The notes beneath the pieces were generated by a model. It was not told the origin of the DNA and ran no database searches. It saw only the letters and a program-made list of their open reading frames with translations. Of a stretch of DNA of 50,601 bases, positions 7,563-16,077 are shown piece by piece. How positions within the stretch are numbered: position 1 is the stretch's first letter; the number at the start of each line of letters is the position of its first letter. The stretch comes from Pirellulales bacterium (lineage in GTDB: Bacteria > Planctomycetota > Planctomycetia > Pirellulales > Lacipirellulaceae), in contig JADZFK010000109.1 of the NCBI GenBank assembly GCA_020849945.1, forward strand, positions 1-50,601, read 5' to 3'. A program made the translations under genes and the position numbers.

Positions 7563-8735
7563 TTGACTCGCGCTAGGGATGAAGACAATCGTGGACTCGT
7601 GCATGGGGAGCTGCCGAAGCAAGCGGAGGGGCGCTTGCCAGGCCCCCATTGCCACTGGCCGAGCGGAGATGGAATCGCTAGGGAGACGAGCGTTTCATCG
7701 GGCCGAGGGCTTGCCTCTATCGAGACGGTTGAAGAGTTAGAGGAACGACTGAGTGCCCCCACGGATTTCGTGATCGAAGCGATGTCTCGCGTGGAAGGCG
7801 ACATCATGGTTCTTGGGGTGGGCGGAAAGATGGGGCCGACGTTGGCTCGCATGGCAAGGCGAGCCTCCGACCTGGCGGGGCGCGCGCGTCGGATTATTGG
7901 AGTATCGCGGTTTTCATCGGCGCGCGTGCGCGAATCACTGGAATCGCACGGCATCGAGACCATCGCGTGCGATCTGCTCGATTCGCATTCGATCGCTTCA
8001 CTTCCCAAGACGGAAAACGTGATCTTCATGCCCGCCATGAAGTTTGGCTCCACCGGCCGGGAAATCGATATGTGGGCTACCAACTGCTGTTTGCCCACCG
8101 TGGCTTGCCAAGTGTTTCGCGATAGCCGTATCGTGGTTTTCTCGACCGGAAATGTGTACGGCTTATCGCCGATCTCGCTTTCTGGTTCGGTGGAAACGGC
8201 CGCCTTGAACCCCGTTGGCGAATACGCGATGACCTGCCTGGGTCGAGAGCGGGTGTTTCAATACCACAGCCAAGTATTGAAGATTCCCGTAGCGATCTTG
8301 CGTCTGAATTACTCTTGCGAATTGCGGTATGGCGTCTTTGCAGACCTGGCGGAAAAGGTGTGGCAAGGGCAAGTGATCGACCTGACCATGGGCTACTTCA
8401 ATGCCATTTGGCAAGGTGATGCGAATGCCATGGCCTTGGCATCGTTGGAGAAGACCGCATCCCCGCCGTTCGTCATGAATATCGCGGGGCCCGAACAGCT
8501 CAGCGTGCGGCAGGTCAGTAGTGCGTTTGGTAAACTGCTCGGCAAAGTCGTAAGGTTTTCGGGAGAGGAAGCGTCCGATGCAATCCTCAGTAACGGAGAG
8601 CTAGGGTACCGTTTATTCGGCCCCCCGCGACACCGCGCGGAGGAGTTGATTCAGGCCGTGGCGGCTTGGATACAACGCGATGGCGTGCTCTTGGGAAAAC
8701 CAACGCGGTTTGAATCGCGTGATGGTAAGTTCTGA
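7563..8735 (+). CDS. NAD-dependent epimerase/dehydratase-like protein
   Basis: AGGAGG at 7548-7553 supports a TTG start at 7563 (spacing 9); an alternative is ATG 7782. The product has 390 residues. A Rossmann nucleotide-binding motif, VLGVGGKMGPTLARMA, lies near residues 83-98. STGNVYGL near 194-201 is the SDR serine/asparagine segment. In the place of the usual YxxxK is YAMTC (Tyr221, Cys225), so the catalytic lysine appears to be missing. The first 50 residues look like an added extension. It stands directly before a DapA-like gene (35 bases) and opposite a XylR-like regulator, so it probably acts on a sugar or sugar acid in that pathway. The substrate is unknown. Confidence 0.75.
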   Translation: MTRARDEDNRGLVHGELPKQAEGRLPGPHCHWPSGDGIARETSVSSGRGLASIETVEELEERLSAPTDFVIEAMSRVEGDIMVLGVGGKMGPTLARMARRASDLAGRARRIIGVSRFSSARVRESLESHGIETIACDLLDSHSIASLPKTENVIFMPAMKFGSTGREIDMWATNCCLPTVACQVFRDSRIVVFSTGNVYGLSPISLSGSVETAALNPVGEYAMTCLGRERVFQYHSQVLKIPVAILRLNYSCELRYGVFADLAEKVWQGQVIDLTMGYFNAIWQGDANAMALASLEKTASPPFVMNIAGPEQLSVRQVSSAFGKLLGKVVRFSGEEASDAILSNGELGYRLFGPPRHRAEELIQAVAAWIQRDGVLLGKPTRFESRDGKF

Positions 8736-8770
8736 TTCGGTGGTCCAAGCTTTGTGGCCGGTATCGTTCC

Positions 8771-9829
8771 ATGCGATCTTCCGCTTACGCCCTGCTTCGC
8801 CAAGGTGGATTCATTCCTGCCGTACCGTTGGCATTGAATTCACATCGCCGATTTGACGAAAGTCGCCAGCGTTCGCTCTTGAGCTACTACATAGCGTCCG
8901 GGGTCGATGGATTAGCGGTGGGCGTCCATACAACCCAGTTTGAGATACGAGATCCTGGGCATGGGCTTTACCGACCTGTTCTATCGCTTGCTGCGGAGGT
9001 CATGCGTGACGCCGACCGCGACAGGCCCATCCCCTTGATACGAATTGCCGGGGTGTGCGGCGGCACACGGCAGGCGATCGAGGAAGCGAGCTTGGCATGC
9101 GAGCTTGGTTACCACGCGGGCTTGCTCAGTTTGGCCGCACTAAGTGGGGCATCGGAAGACGAACTCGTACGCCACTGCCAGGCAGTCGCCGAAGTCATTC
9201 CGATCGTGGGCTTCTACATGCAACGGGCCGTGGGAGGTGTGCGTCTACCTTATTCATTTTGGCGACGGCTCGCCGAGATCGAGAACCTGGTTGCCGTTAA
9301 AATTGCCCCCTTCAATCGTTACGACACGATCGACGTGGTACGAGCGATCGTCGATGGCGGCCGAGACGATGTCGCGCTCTATACGGGCAACGATGATCAT
9401 ATCCTGCTCGACTTGCTCACACCATTTCGATGGAACGCGGCCGACGGGCAGGCGGCGTGCCGGCGTATTGTCGGTGGCCTGTTAGGCCATTGGGCCGTGT
9501 GGACGCACACGGCAGTCGAGCTGTTTCGTCGTTGTCGCGAGCTAGCCGATCGTGATGCCCCGATACCGAGCGACTTGTTGGCAACGGCCCATGCCGTGAC
9601 CGACTGCAATGCCGCGTTCTTCGATGTGGCAAACGACTTTCGCGGTTGTATCGCGGGGATTCACGAAGTGCTGCGCCGCCAAGGATTGCTAGAAGGCACG
9701 TGGTGCCTCGATCACGACTCGTCGCTCAGTCGCGGGCAAGCGGAAGAGATTGATCGGGTCTATCGCCTTTACCCCCACCTCCATGACGATTGTTTCGTTT
9801 CGTCGAACCGACATCTCTGGAATTGCTAG
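8771..9829 (+). CDS. DapA-like (dihydrodipicolinate synthase/N-acetylneuraminate lyase superfamily) aldolase
   Basis: The product has 352 residues, longer than DapA (about 290) because of a C-terminal extension. It shows the class I aldolase pattern: a conserved Tyr in GFYMQRAVGG (Tyr149) and a Schiff-base lysine in LVAVKIAPFNRYD (Lys177). The early motif DGLAVGVHTTQF replaces the usual GTTGE loop, so the substrate is probably not pyruvate plus aspartate semialdehyde. These proteins typically cleave or form a carbon-carbon bond next to a keto acid. It follows the epimerase by 35 bases and is presumably cotranscribed with it and controlled by the divergent regulator. Its biosynthetic role in lysine formation is unlikely in this context. 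Confidence 0.8.
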   Translation: MRSSAYALLRQGGFIPAVPLALNSHRRFDESRQRSLLSYYIASGVDGLAVGVHTTQFEIRDPGHGLYRPVLSLAAEVMRDADRDRPIPLIRIAGVCGGTRQAIEEASLACELGYHAGLLSLAALSGASEDELVRHCQAVAEVIPIVGFYMQRAVGGVRLPYSFWRRLAEIENLVAVKIAPFNRYDTIDVVRAIVDGGRDDVALYTGNDDHILLDLLTPFRWNAADGQAACRRIVGGLLGHWAVWTHTAVELFRRCRELADRDAPIPSDLLATAHAVTDCNAAFFDVANDFRGCIAGIHEVLRRQGLLEGTWCLDHDSSLSRGQAEEIDRVYRLYPHLHDDCFVSSNRHLWNC

Positions 9830-9837
9830 ATACGTTC

Positions 9838-9852
9838 GTGCTACAGTGCTAA
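9838..9852. repeat. Copy of the CTAGTGCTGTAG end motif
   Basis: CGTGCTACAGTGCTAAGA is the complement of a degenerate TAGCACTGTAGCACG. The same motif is found near 10480, 17866-17881 and 45893-45910, each time next to a GTGGT(T/G)-type accessory repeat. It marks the edge of a composite dispersed repeat. Confidence 0.45.
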
Positions 9853-9859
9853 GACTTAA

Positions 9860-9956
9860 AGCCTATCCCAGAACCGTCCACCGAAAGGGGGACAGGCACA
9901 TTTTGCTACGCGGACTCCGCAAAATGAGCCAGTCCCCGACGGTTCTGGGATAGGCT
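9860..9956. repeat. 97-bp double inverted repeat (hairpin element)
   Basis: The outer arms AGCCTATCCCAGAACCGTC (9860-9878) and its complement (9938-9956) are perfect. Inner arms GGGGACAGGCACATTTTGC (9887-9905) and GCAAAATGAGCCAGTCCCC (9919-9937) also pair with few mismatches. The whole unit would fold as a long stem. A half copy lies at 43045-43076 at the end of the HlyD-like gene. No gene is visible in 9830-10508, which consists of this and other repeats. Confidence 0.8.
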
Positions 9957-10295
9957 CTTATTCACCACGACGACACGACGGGCACGACGGGCGAAACAAG
10001 ACAGGAGAGGATAACAGGATCGGCCGGATGGACCAGATGGACGGAATCGAGCCGTTCGCGGGCGACTGTAGGATTTCTTTCCGACATCCGCTATCCGCAC
10101 CTTGACTGAATCGCGAAGCCACACCACAAAGAGCGAAGTTTAACCACGAAGACCACAGCGCAAGCTGCGCCCCCAACCCAATTGATTGAACAGGAAGAAA
10201 CAGAATGAACGGAGTGGAAGGCACAAGCGGGGCTGCATCGCAACTCGTTACGGGTCAGTAATTTCTGTTATGCGGTGCTTGAGAGCGACTGAGTC

Positions 10296-10365
10296 GTTTA
10301 ACCCGGAGCCAACGGCGACGGAAATAACCACACCGAGCGCCGTCGCCGTTGGCCTCGGGTTAAAC
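10296..10365. repeat. Inverted repeat GTTTAACCCG-GCCAACGGCGAC
   Basis: The arm at 10296-10319 (GTTTAACCCGGAGCCAACGG then CGAC) is the complement, with a single mismatch, of 10342-10365. The loop is about 22 bases. It lies in the gap before the glycosidase-like gene, amid the GTGGTT/CCACGAAG repeats at 10110-10160 and 10450-10490. Confidence 0.8.
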
Positions 10366-10508
10366 AAGAACGTTTCAATCCTGACCGCGAGAGGCATAAC
10401 TCGGTGAACTCTGTTTCCTCCTGTTCAAGATATTGGGTAGCGGGCGCGGTCGGCGCTGTGTTCTTTGTGGTTTATCACCCTAGCGCGGCAGTATGAAGCG
10501 ACGCTTTT

Positions 10509-12686
10509 ATGATGCACAACTTGCCATGTTGGTTTCTTGCGTTTGTGTCACCGCTCTTCGGGGCCAATGTTGCTCCGCTGCTGTACGCCTTTCCGCCGGA
10601 TTCCAGTCAGTCGCTCGAACGGACGTGCTTTCAAACCGCCGTGGCGTGGCGTGAGCAATGCAATCTGCGGTCGGATGTTGCCATCGTTTACGGTATCGAC
10701 GACGAGTTGCCGGCCCGCATTCAATCTTGGCGTGATCGCGGCTACCGCATTCATGTGATGACCGGCGTTTCGTGGGGGTCGTATCAAGACTACCTCGATG
10801 GCCGCTTCGACGGCGTCCACCACGAGGACGAAGCCCAGACCGATCGCGAAGGCCACAAAATTAGCCATGGTGGCGACGTCTACTACATGTGCCCCGGCAC
10901 GAACTTCGGCAATTTCCTCTGCCAAGGTATTCAGCGCGCCCTCGATGCCGGTGCTGAAGCCGTGCATCTCGAAGAGCCCGAGTTCTGGGTGCGTGGCGGC
11001 TATTCGGCGGGCTTCCAACGCGAATGGCGATCCTATTACGGCGAAGCGTGGCAGCCGCCTCACACCTCGGTTGATAGCCAGTGGCGCGCATCGAAGCTCA
11101 AGTACTTCCTCTACCGCCGCGCACTAGAGCAAGTGTTCGATTACGTGCAAGCCTACAACGAGCACACCGGCCGCAAGGTCCGCTGCTACGTCCCCACGCA
11201 TAGCCTGCTCAATTACGCGCACTGGCACATCGTCAGCCCCGAATCGAGCCTCGCCCGCCTCAAAGGCTGCGATGGCTACATCGCCCAGGTGTGGACCGGC
11301 ACCTCGCGCACGCCCAACGTTTACCGCGGCCAACGCCGCGAGCGGACCTTCGAAACGGCCTTCCTCGAATACGGCGTGATGCAGAATCTCGTTCGCGCCA
11401 CGGGCCGCGGCGTTTGGTATCTCAACGACCCGGTCGAAGACAACCCCGAGCACGATTGGGACGACTACCGCGTCAACTGGGAATCCACGCTCACGGCCTC
11501 GCTTTTCCAGCCCGAGGTGTGGCAATACGAAGTCGCTCCGTGGCCCGAGCGGGTTTTCGGGGGCAAGTACCCCAACCGGTCGAACTCGCAAGAGAGAGTG
11601 CCGATCCCGCCCGACTACGCCACCGAACTTCAAACGGTGATGAACGCGCTCAACGACATGGACCAGAAACGTATCGAGTGGGACTGCGGCACGACGGGCG
11701 TCGGAGTCCTCGTCAGCGATTCGCTGATGTTCCAGCGAGGCGAACCTGTGTCGAGCGATCCCCACTTGAGCCACGTCTACGGCCTCGCCCTGCCGCTGCT
11801 CAAACGCGGCACGCCCGTCACACCCGTGCAATTGGAGAACGTTACCGTCCCCAACTATCTCGATGGCTTTCGCGTGCTCGTGCTCAGCTATCATGGCCAA
11901 AAACCACTAACTCCCGAGGTCCACCAGCCGTTGGCCGACTGGGTTCGCAACGGCGGCGAACTCGTCGTTGTGGATAACGACCGCGACCCTTACAACAAAG
12001 TCCGCGAATGGTGGAACACCGGTTCGCGCCGCGATGCCACGCCGCGCGAGCACCTGTTCGAGTGCCTTGGCATCACCGGCAACAACCAACCGCAAGAAGC
12101 TGCCGTCACCCGCGTCGGCAAGGGCGGCGTTCTTTGGCTGCAGGAAGACCCCGCCCGACTCGCCGCGAATTCGGAAGGCGATGTTCGCTTTGCCGCCGCC
12201 GTCAAGAAAGCGGTTATCGCCGGGGGCGCAACTTGGCGCGAAACCAACTACCTGCTCCTCCGCCGCGGCCCCTACCTCATCGGCGCCGGTCTCGATGAAT
12301 CCGTCGCTGGGCCACCAAAAACACTTACGGGCCGCTTCGTCAACCTGTTCGACCCACAGCTCCGCGTGCTGCACGCAGTCACGCTATCTGCCGGCACGCG
12401 CTATTTTCTGCTCGATCTCAACTCGACCCGCGATGACTCGCCGCGCGTCCTGGCCTCGGCCTGCAAAGCGCTGCCCAAGACAAACGGCGCCACAAATCAA
12501 ATCACCCTCACCATCGAGGGCATCGCCGGTACGCCCGCCGTTGTGCTGCTACACGCACCCACACCACCCGCCGAAATCACCTTCGCCGGCCAGCCGTTGA
12601 AAGACTTCACGTACGCCCCGGCCGATAAACTCCTCTGGCTCCGATTCACCAACGAAGCCAACGCCCGCGAACTAACGGTGCGATAA
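10509..12686 (+). CDS. Secreted glycoside-hydrolase-like protein (GH42-like barrel plus GATase-like domain)
   Basis: The product has 725 residues with a hydrophobic N-terminus (LPCWFLAFVSPLFGANVAPL) that looks like a signal peptide. Residues about 25-340 read as a TIM-barrel sugar hydrolase: HVMTGVSWGSYQDYLDGRFD, then EAVHLEEPEFWVRGGYSAGF with candidate acid residues in HLEEPEF. Residues about 395-510 contain a class I GATase/trimerisation-like fold (VLVLSYHGQKPLTPE, LADWVRNGGELVVVDND). The C-terminus is beta-rich. Comparable domain order occurs in beta-galactosidase-type enzymes. It is isolated between repeat blocks. Its last 53 bases are found again at 13952-14004. Family call is by pattern only. 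Confidence 0.55.
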   Translation: MMHNLPCWFLAFVSPLFGANVAPLLYAFPPDSSQSLERTCFQTAVAWREQCNLRSDVAIVYGIDDELPARIQSWRDRGYRIHVMTGVSWGSYQDYLDGRFDGVHHEDEAQTDREGHKISHGGDVYYMCPGTNFGNFLCQGIQRALDAGAEAVHLEEPEFWVRGGYSAGFQREWRSYYGEAWQPPHTSVDSQWRASKLKYFLYRRALEQVFDYVQAYNEHTGRKVRCYVPTHSLLNYAHWHIVSPESSLARLKGCDGYIAQVWTGTSRTPNVYRGQRRERTFETAFLEYGVMQNLVRATGRGVWYLNDPVEDNPEHDWDDYRVNWESTLTASLFQPEVWQYEVAPWPERVFGGKYPNRSNSQERVPIPPDYATELQTVMNALNDMDQKRIEWDCGTTGVGVLVSDSLMFQRGEPVSSDPHLSHVYGLALPLLKRGTPVTPVQLENVTVPNYLDGFRVLVLSYHGQKPLTPEVHQPLADWVRNGGELVVVDNDRDPYNKVREWWNTGSRRDATPREHLFECLGITGNNQPQEAAVTRVGKGGVLWLQEDPARLAANSEGDVRFAAAVKKAVIAGGATWRETNYLLLRRGPYLIGAGLDESVAGPPKTLTGRFVNLFDPQLRVLHAVTLSAGTRYFLLDLNSTRDDSPRVLASACKALPKTNGATNQITLTIEGIAGTPAVVLLHAPTPPAEITFAGQPLKDFTYAPADKLLWLRFTNEANARELTVR

Positions 12687-12752
12687 GAACGTGTTTCAAA
12701 GCTGGTTTGGAAGCCTCTCCCAAAGCGAGAGGGAGCGTTCTGAAACAGCATC

Positions 12753-12768
12753 TTAGTGCTTTGAGAAC
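12753..12768. repeat. Direct repeat TTAGTGCTTTGAGAAC, left copy
   Basis: TTAGTGCTTTGAGAAC at 12753-12768 recurs as TTAGCGCTTTGAGAAC at 13745-13760 (15 of 16 identical). The two copies flank the PEP-CTERM gene. Confidence 0.6.
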
Positions 12769-12779
12769 CGTTCTAATTT

Positions 12780-12832
12780 GGTTCAACTCGACACAAACCA
12801 TTTGCAGTAAGTCGGTTGTGTCGAGTCGAACC
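12780..12832. terminator. Long hairpin between convergent genes, possible bidirectional terminator
   Basis: GGTTCAACTCGACACAAACC (from 12780) pairs with GGTTGTGTCGAGTCGAACC (to 12832), about 19 base pairs with a 14-base loop. It lies between the ends of two convergent genes (12686 and 12884). There is no T-tract on either strand, so a terminator role is plausible but not proven; it may simply be a repeat. Confidence 0.45.
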
Positions 12833-12883
12833 CAAACATGGAATACTGACAAATCGCTAGATTCACTCTCATCAAACCGTGCA

Positions 12884-13699
12884 CTACTTCTTCGAAACGG
12901 GTGCCTTTCGCCGCTGCGGAAACATTACGAAAACGCCAATGAGCCCAAGCGCAGCGCACGTCGGCTCGGGGACGACCATGATCAAGGGGTTGTAATCGAA
13001 ACCCGAACTAGCGGTGATCACCACATCGGGTAGGAAATTGCCGGCCGCGTCACGGGGCGTTATAGCGATGAGGCTGAACGAGTGGCCAAAGGAGGCGGTC
13101 GAGGTGTTAGGAAGGCCAAATCCGCTGCCATGCCCGGTGGCATGGACCGACAAGCTTACATTGATGAAATGAGTGGCTGCCCCCGGCAGTTGCTCATTTT
13201 TTCCATAGGACAGCGTACCTGTTTGATTGCTGGAACCTCCAACCAAGAAGTTGCCATTTTGGTCGGTCGCAAAGAACTCAGCACTGCCGGTAGCATCGCC
13301 GCTCTTCGACCCGCTGAAATTAAACACGAACTCCACGAAAACATCTTCCGGAGTGTTTGTATAGTGCAGTTCATCTTGCCAGCCGGCATACGCACCCCCG
13401 CCGTTGGTAACGTACTGGCCATCGTCGCCCGAGCCTCCCGTGGCTGTTGCAAATGCCTTTGCGCTAAAACCGCCGCCGAACGTGTGCGTGAGCGTGGCAT
13501 AGGCACTGGCACTGCCACCGTTGGGGTTGTTGTAACTCGCGCTCGCGGTGGTGAAGCCAAGTTGTTCATCGAAATCGCCGTCACCACTTTCGACTTCACT
13601 GGCACCGGCAATAACCGTGGCGAGAACCGCCGCCTGAAGCTGTGAACTTGAGAGAAACAACACCACTGCGAGAGTCAATCCAATTAGGCGGACCATCAT
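12884..13699 (-). CDS. PEP-CTERM sorting-signal surface protein
   Basis: The product has 271 residues. The N-terminus (MMVRLIGLTLAVVLFLSSSQ) is a signal peptide with a likely cut after LQA. The body is rich in Gly, Ser, Ala and Thr and probably beta-structured. The C-terminus has the PEP-CTERM tripartite signal: VPEPTCAALG, a hydrophobic stretch LIGVFVMF and a basic end PQRRK. Such proteins are exported and processed by an exosortase, often with exopolysaccharide production. An exosortase is not in the window. A strong promoter candidate lies at 13794-13822, giving a leader of about 90 bases. Function of the body is unknown. Confidence 0.85.
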   Translation of the reverse strand: MMVRLIGLTLAVVLFLSSSQLQAAVLATVIAGASEVESGDGDFDEQLGFTTASASYNNPNGGSASAYATLTHTFGGGFSAKAFATATGGSGDDGQYVTNGGGAYAGWQDELHYTNTPEDVFVEFVFNFSGSKSGDATGSAEFFATDQNGNFLVGGSSNQTGTLSYGKNEQLPGAATHFINVSLSVHATGHGSGFGLPNTSTASFGHSFSLIAITPRDAAGNFLPDVVITASSGFDYNPLIMVVPEPTCAALGLIGVFVMFPQRRKAPVSKK

Positions 13700-13744
13700 C
13701 TGATTACTTTCTCTGAAAGGTTAAAGTGTTTCCTGCCAGTTACG

Positions 13745-13760
13745 TTAGCGCTTTGAGAAC
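13745..13760. repeat. Direct repeat TTAGCGCTTTGAGAAC, right copy
   Basis: This pairs with the left copy at 12753-12768. Together they bracket the PEP-CTERM gene. The 13700-14149 gap otherwise holds a promoter, the glycosidase tail copy and short GTTGGTC repeats. Confidence 0.6.
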
Positions 13761-13793
13761 AACAAATGGATGAACCACTACCCACCAGGGTGG

Positions 13794-13822
13794 ATCATAT
13801 TACCCCTGTTTGTAATTGTCAA
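13794..13822 (-). promoter_or_regulatory. Sigma70-type promoter of the PEP-CTERM gene
   Basis: On the minus strand, TTGACA (complement of 13817-13822) and TATGAT (complement of 13794-13799) are separated by exactly 17 bases. The first hexamer is a perfect -35 match and the second has 5 of 6 consensus bases. The start would be near 13787, about 88 bases before the gene. A palindrome-like CCACC-AGGGTGG at about 13782-13793 overlaps the probable start, and CAACGTGTTGACGTTG at 13836-13851 lies upstream; both could bind a regulator. Confidence 0.6.
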
Positions 13823-13951
13823 ACCAGTAGTGTCCCAACGTGTTGACGTTGATTGGTTGTAAGTTGTTGTCGGTTTGTGATTTACGAAGATCCAAGACCT
13901 GCTTCGATTTGAAATTGGTAGGGCCAAAATAGGGAAGGAAAAGAGGATATG

Positions 13952-14004
13952 CTGGCTCCGATTCACCAACGAAGCCAACGCGCGCGAACTTACGGTGCGA
14001 TAAG
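13952..14004 (+). pseudogene. Remnant copy of the 3' end of the glycosidase-like gene
   Basis: The 53 bases match 12635-12687 with two differences, both at third codon positions (GCC/GCG and CTA/CTT). The encoded end WLRFTNEANARELTVR-stop is unchanged. No start or further upstream coding sequence is present. The synonymous pattern shows that the copy derives from a once-translated paralogue and not from recent duplication. Confidence 0.8.
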
Positions 14005-14057
14005 GCATTGCCACCGAAATTCCCTCCCAATCGAGTTGGCGGAAGTGTGGGGCGAGG

Positions 14058-14080
14058 CGTTGGTCGTTGGTCGTTGGTCG
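14058..14080. repeat. GTTGGTC short-repeat array
   Basis: GCGTTGGTCGTTGGTCGTTG repeats the unit GTTGGTC, the same family as the arrays at 175-265 and 21868-21936. Confidence 0.6.
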
Positions 14081-14149
14081 AGGGTTTAGCGGCGGCGGCA
14101 ACGCCGCATCTACCGCCAATCCCCATCGCGTTACTCATTCCGCAGTGGT

Positions 14150-14749
14150 TCACTTAGTTTCTGGTGCAGGGGGAAGTCGGATGGCATCGCCGCCAGTATC
14201 TTCCGGTTGTAGGACCGACCACTCGGTAGCCGGGCGAGCAGAAGCAAGCATTCGCCCCGTAAAGATTGCGCTTGCCACGAACACGACGGTCCCTCCGATC
14301 CACAACAAGATCAGCAGCGTCGTTAGCGAGGGAGGGAGGGCATCAACCGTGCTACCCAGAATGAGAAAAGGGAGTCCGCAATAGGGCACACACGCGTAGT
14401 AAATGAACGGCAAAATCAGCCCGAGGTAGACGAAGCGATGAGTCCCTCGAGACACGCCCGCCCTGGAAAGTGTGCGAGCTCCAAAATACCAAATCAGCAC
14501 ACTAACCAATGCCGCAATAGTCACCATCATCGCGATCGCGCCCGATGGTGCGTCTTGCATCCACAGTTGAACACCTGAAAAAGGCACCTGAATGATGATG
14601 AACAAACAGAAGACATCTGCGATCGAAAAACGAACCGGCGATTGCCGCGACTTCGCCGCTCGGTCAACCGGCACTAAAATGCAGCGGGCAATAAGAATAA
14701 GGGGAATTACGAAGCTGGCTACTAACAAGCTGATGATCAGAATCGCCAT
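14150..14749 (-). CDS. Hypothetical multi-spanning membrane protein
   Basis: The product has 199 residues. Hydrophobic segments are visible at about 3-24 (ILIISLLVASFVIPLILIA), 42-60 (IADVFCLFIIIQVPFSG), 70-92, 105-135 and 142-165, so five or so transmembrane helices. The C-terminus is hydrophilic and acidic. No known motif is recognised. It is not obviously in an operon: the next minus-strand gene starts more than 1 kb away. Confidence 0.65.
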   Translation of the reverse strand: MAILIISLLVASFVIPLILIARCILVPVDRAAKSRQSPVRFSIADVFCLFIIIQVPFSGVQLWMQDAPSGAIAMMVTIAALVSVLIWYFGARTLSRAGVSRGTHRFVYLGLILPFIYYACVPYCGLPFLILGSTVDALPPSLTTLLILLWIGGTVVFVASAIFTGRMLASARPATEWSVLQPEDTGGDAIRLPPAPETK

Positions 14750-14964
14750 AACTTTCCCGGCAAACAGTTACCTTTCCGATCTCACGCAATAGCGCGAAGG
14801 CGTTAAGTAGAACGCGATGGGACTGCACGTCCCCACCAACTCTCCGCACAAGAGGGAAGGAGCCGGGAGGAGTTGTTTAGGGTGGCAAGGCGAGGGAGGC
14901 GGAAGTTGTGTTTCATGGAATGGAAATAGGAAAGCGGGTTCCGAGGCGGTATCCGAACTTGTTC

Positions 14965-16008
14965 TTATAGGGCGGTGTGTGCTTGGGATCGTTGCACGAT
15001 GGCTGCCACGACGTGCTGCATGAGCGTTGCGAGAATGATGAGTAGGATTGCGATCGGGTCGTGTGCAAGGGCCGTGGCGGCGAGGATGAGTGCGAGGCCG
15101 GTGTGTTTCATGCTCAGGCCGAACATAAGGGCGGTTCGCGTTTCAGGGCGTAGCCGGAAGAAACGGGCCAAGGCCCAGCCAAGGGCGACGCCAATCACGG
15201 CCAGGCTTGCGGCCAGCGAGGTCGTGAGAAGGAGCAAAGGCACCGGCAAGTTACCGGCCTTTGGCAGGGCCAGCACCGAGTTTGTGTAATTCAGCGTGAG
15301 GAGCGCGGCCGCGCTAACCAACGCCAGGGGCGAGCGTTTCGCCTCGAGTTGTTCGACCGACAGGACCTGCCGTAGAGCCAGGCCAGCCAACGTCGGAAGA
15401 AGCACCCAGACGATGAAGAAGAAGCCGGAAAACTGATGGACCAACTCTTCGCAACTTGCCTGGTTCCTGCCGAGCGAGGCCCCGAGCAACGCGAGTAAGC
15501 CGGGGGTGATCCAGGGGCTAAGCAGGATGGTCACCACGACGAGGGCGAGGGCCAGGCCCAAGTTGCCGCCGGCCGAGTGAGTCCAGCCGACGGAGGAATT
15601 TGCCACGGGCATCGAGGCGACGAGGGCGAAGCTGACCATCAGGCCGGCGGTAGGATGCCCGGCGACCACGGAAGGCAAGCATTGCCCCACGACGAGCACC
15701 AATAGCGCGGGCCCCACCCACACGGCAGCCAACGAGGAGACCAAGGCAATCGGGTGGCGCGCGGCGTAGCGGGTTTGTTCGAAGTCGGTCAGCAAGGCCC
15801 CCACGAATAGCAAGGTCGCCAACAACACGAGCGACGAGAGCGGCACGTGCCCGAAACGGGCGACCGCCCCATTCCACCCACGAAGCGCAACGCCTAGCCC
15901 GGGCCACACCGCGGCCAGCCCGTAACAGCCAACGAGCAGCCACAACAAATTGTGTCGCACCCACGCGGCAGCACGGTCGATCGGGCGTGGGGAATCGAGA
16001 CTACACAC
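14965..16008 (-). CDS. BASS-family (bile acid:sodium symporter-like) transporter
   Basis: The product has 347 residues with about ten hydrophobic segments. The conserved region MVSFALVASMPVANSSVGWT then GNLGLALALVVVTILLSPW matches the BASS/SBF core that binds sodium and substrate. A second repeat half has TALMFGLSMKHTGLALILA. Such carriers import organic anions with sodium. The substrate cannot be inferred. It lies 69 bases downstream of the YceH-like gene on the same strand. Confidence 0.8.
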   Translation of the reverse strand: MCSLDSPRPIDRAAAWVRHNLLWLLVGCYGLAAVWPGLGVALRGWNGAVARFGHVPLSSLVLLATLLFVGALLTDFEQTRYAARHPIALVSSLAAVWVGPALLVLVVGQCLPSVVAGHPTAGLMVSFALVASMPVANSSVGWTHSAGGNLGLALALVVVTILLSPWITPGLLALLGASLGRNQASCEELVHQFSGFFFIVWVLLPTLAGLALRQVLSVEQLEAKRSPLALVSAAALLTLNYTNSVLALPKAGNLPVPLLLLTTSLAASLAVIGVALGWALARFFRLRPETRTALMFGLSMKHTGLALILAATALAHDPIAILLIILATLMQHVVAAIVQRSQAHTAL

Positions 16009-16077
16009 ACGCGGTTTCTGGGCTGGGGTGTGGGGAATCGGCCGACGAGTGCAAACGCTCGCGTACCGGTTTGATTC

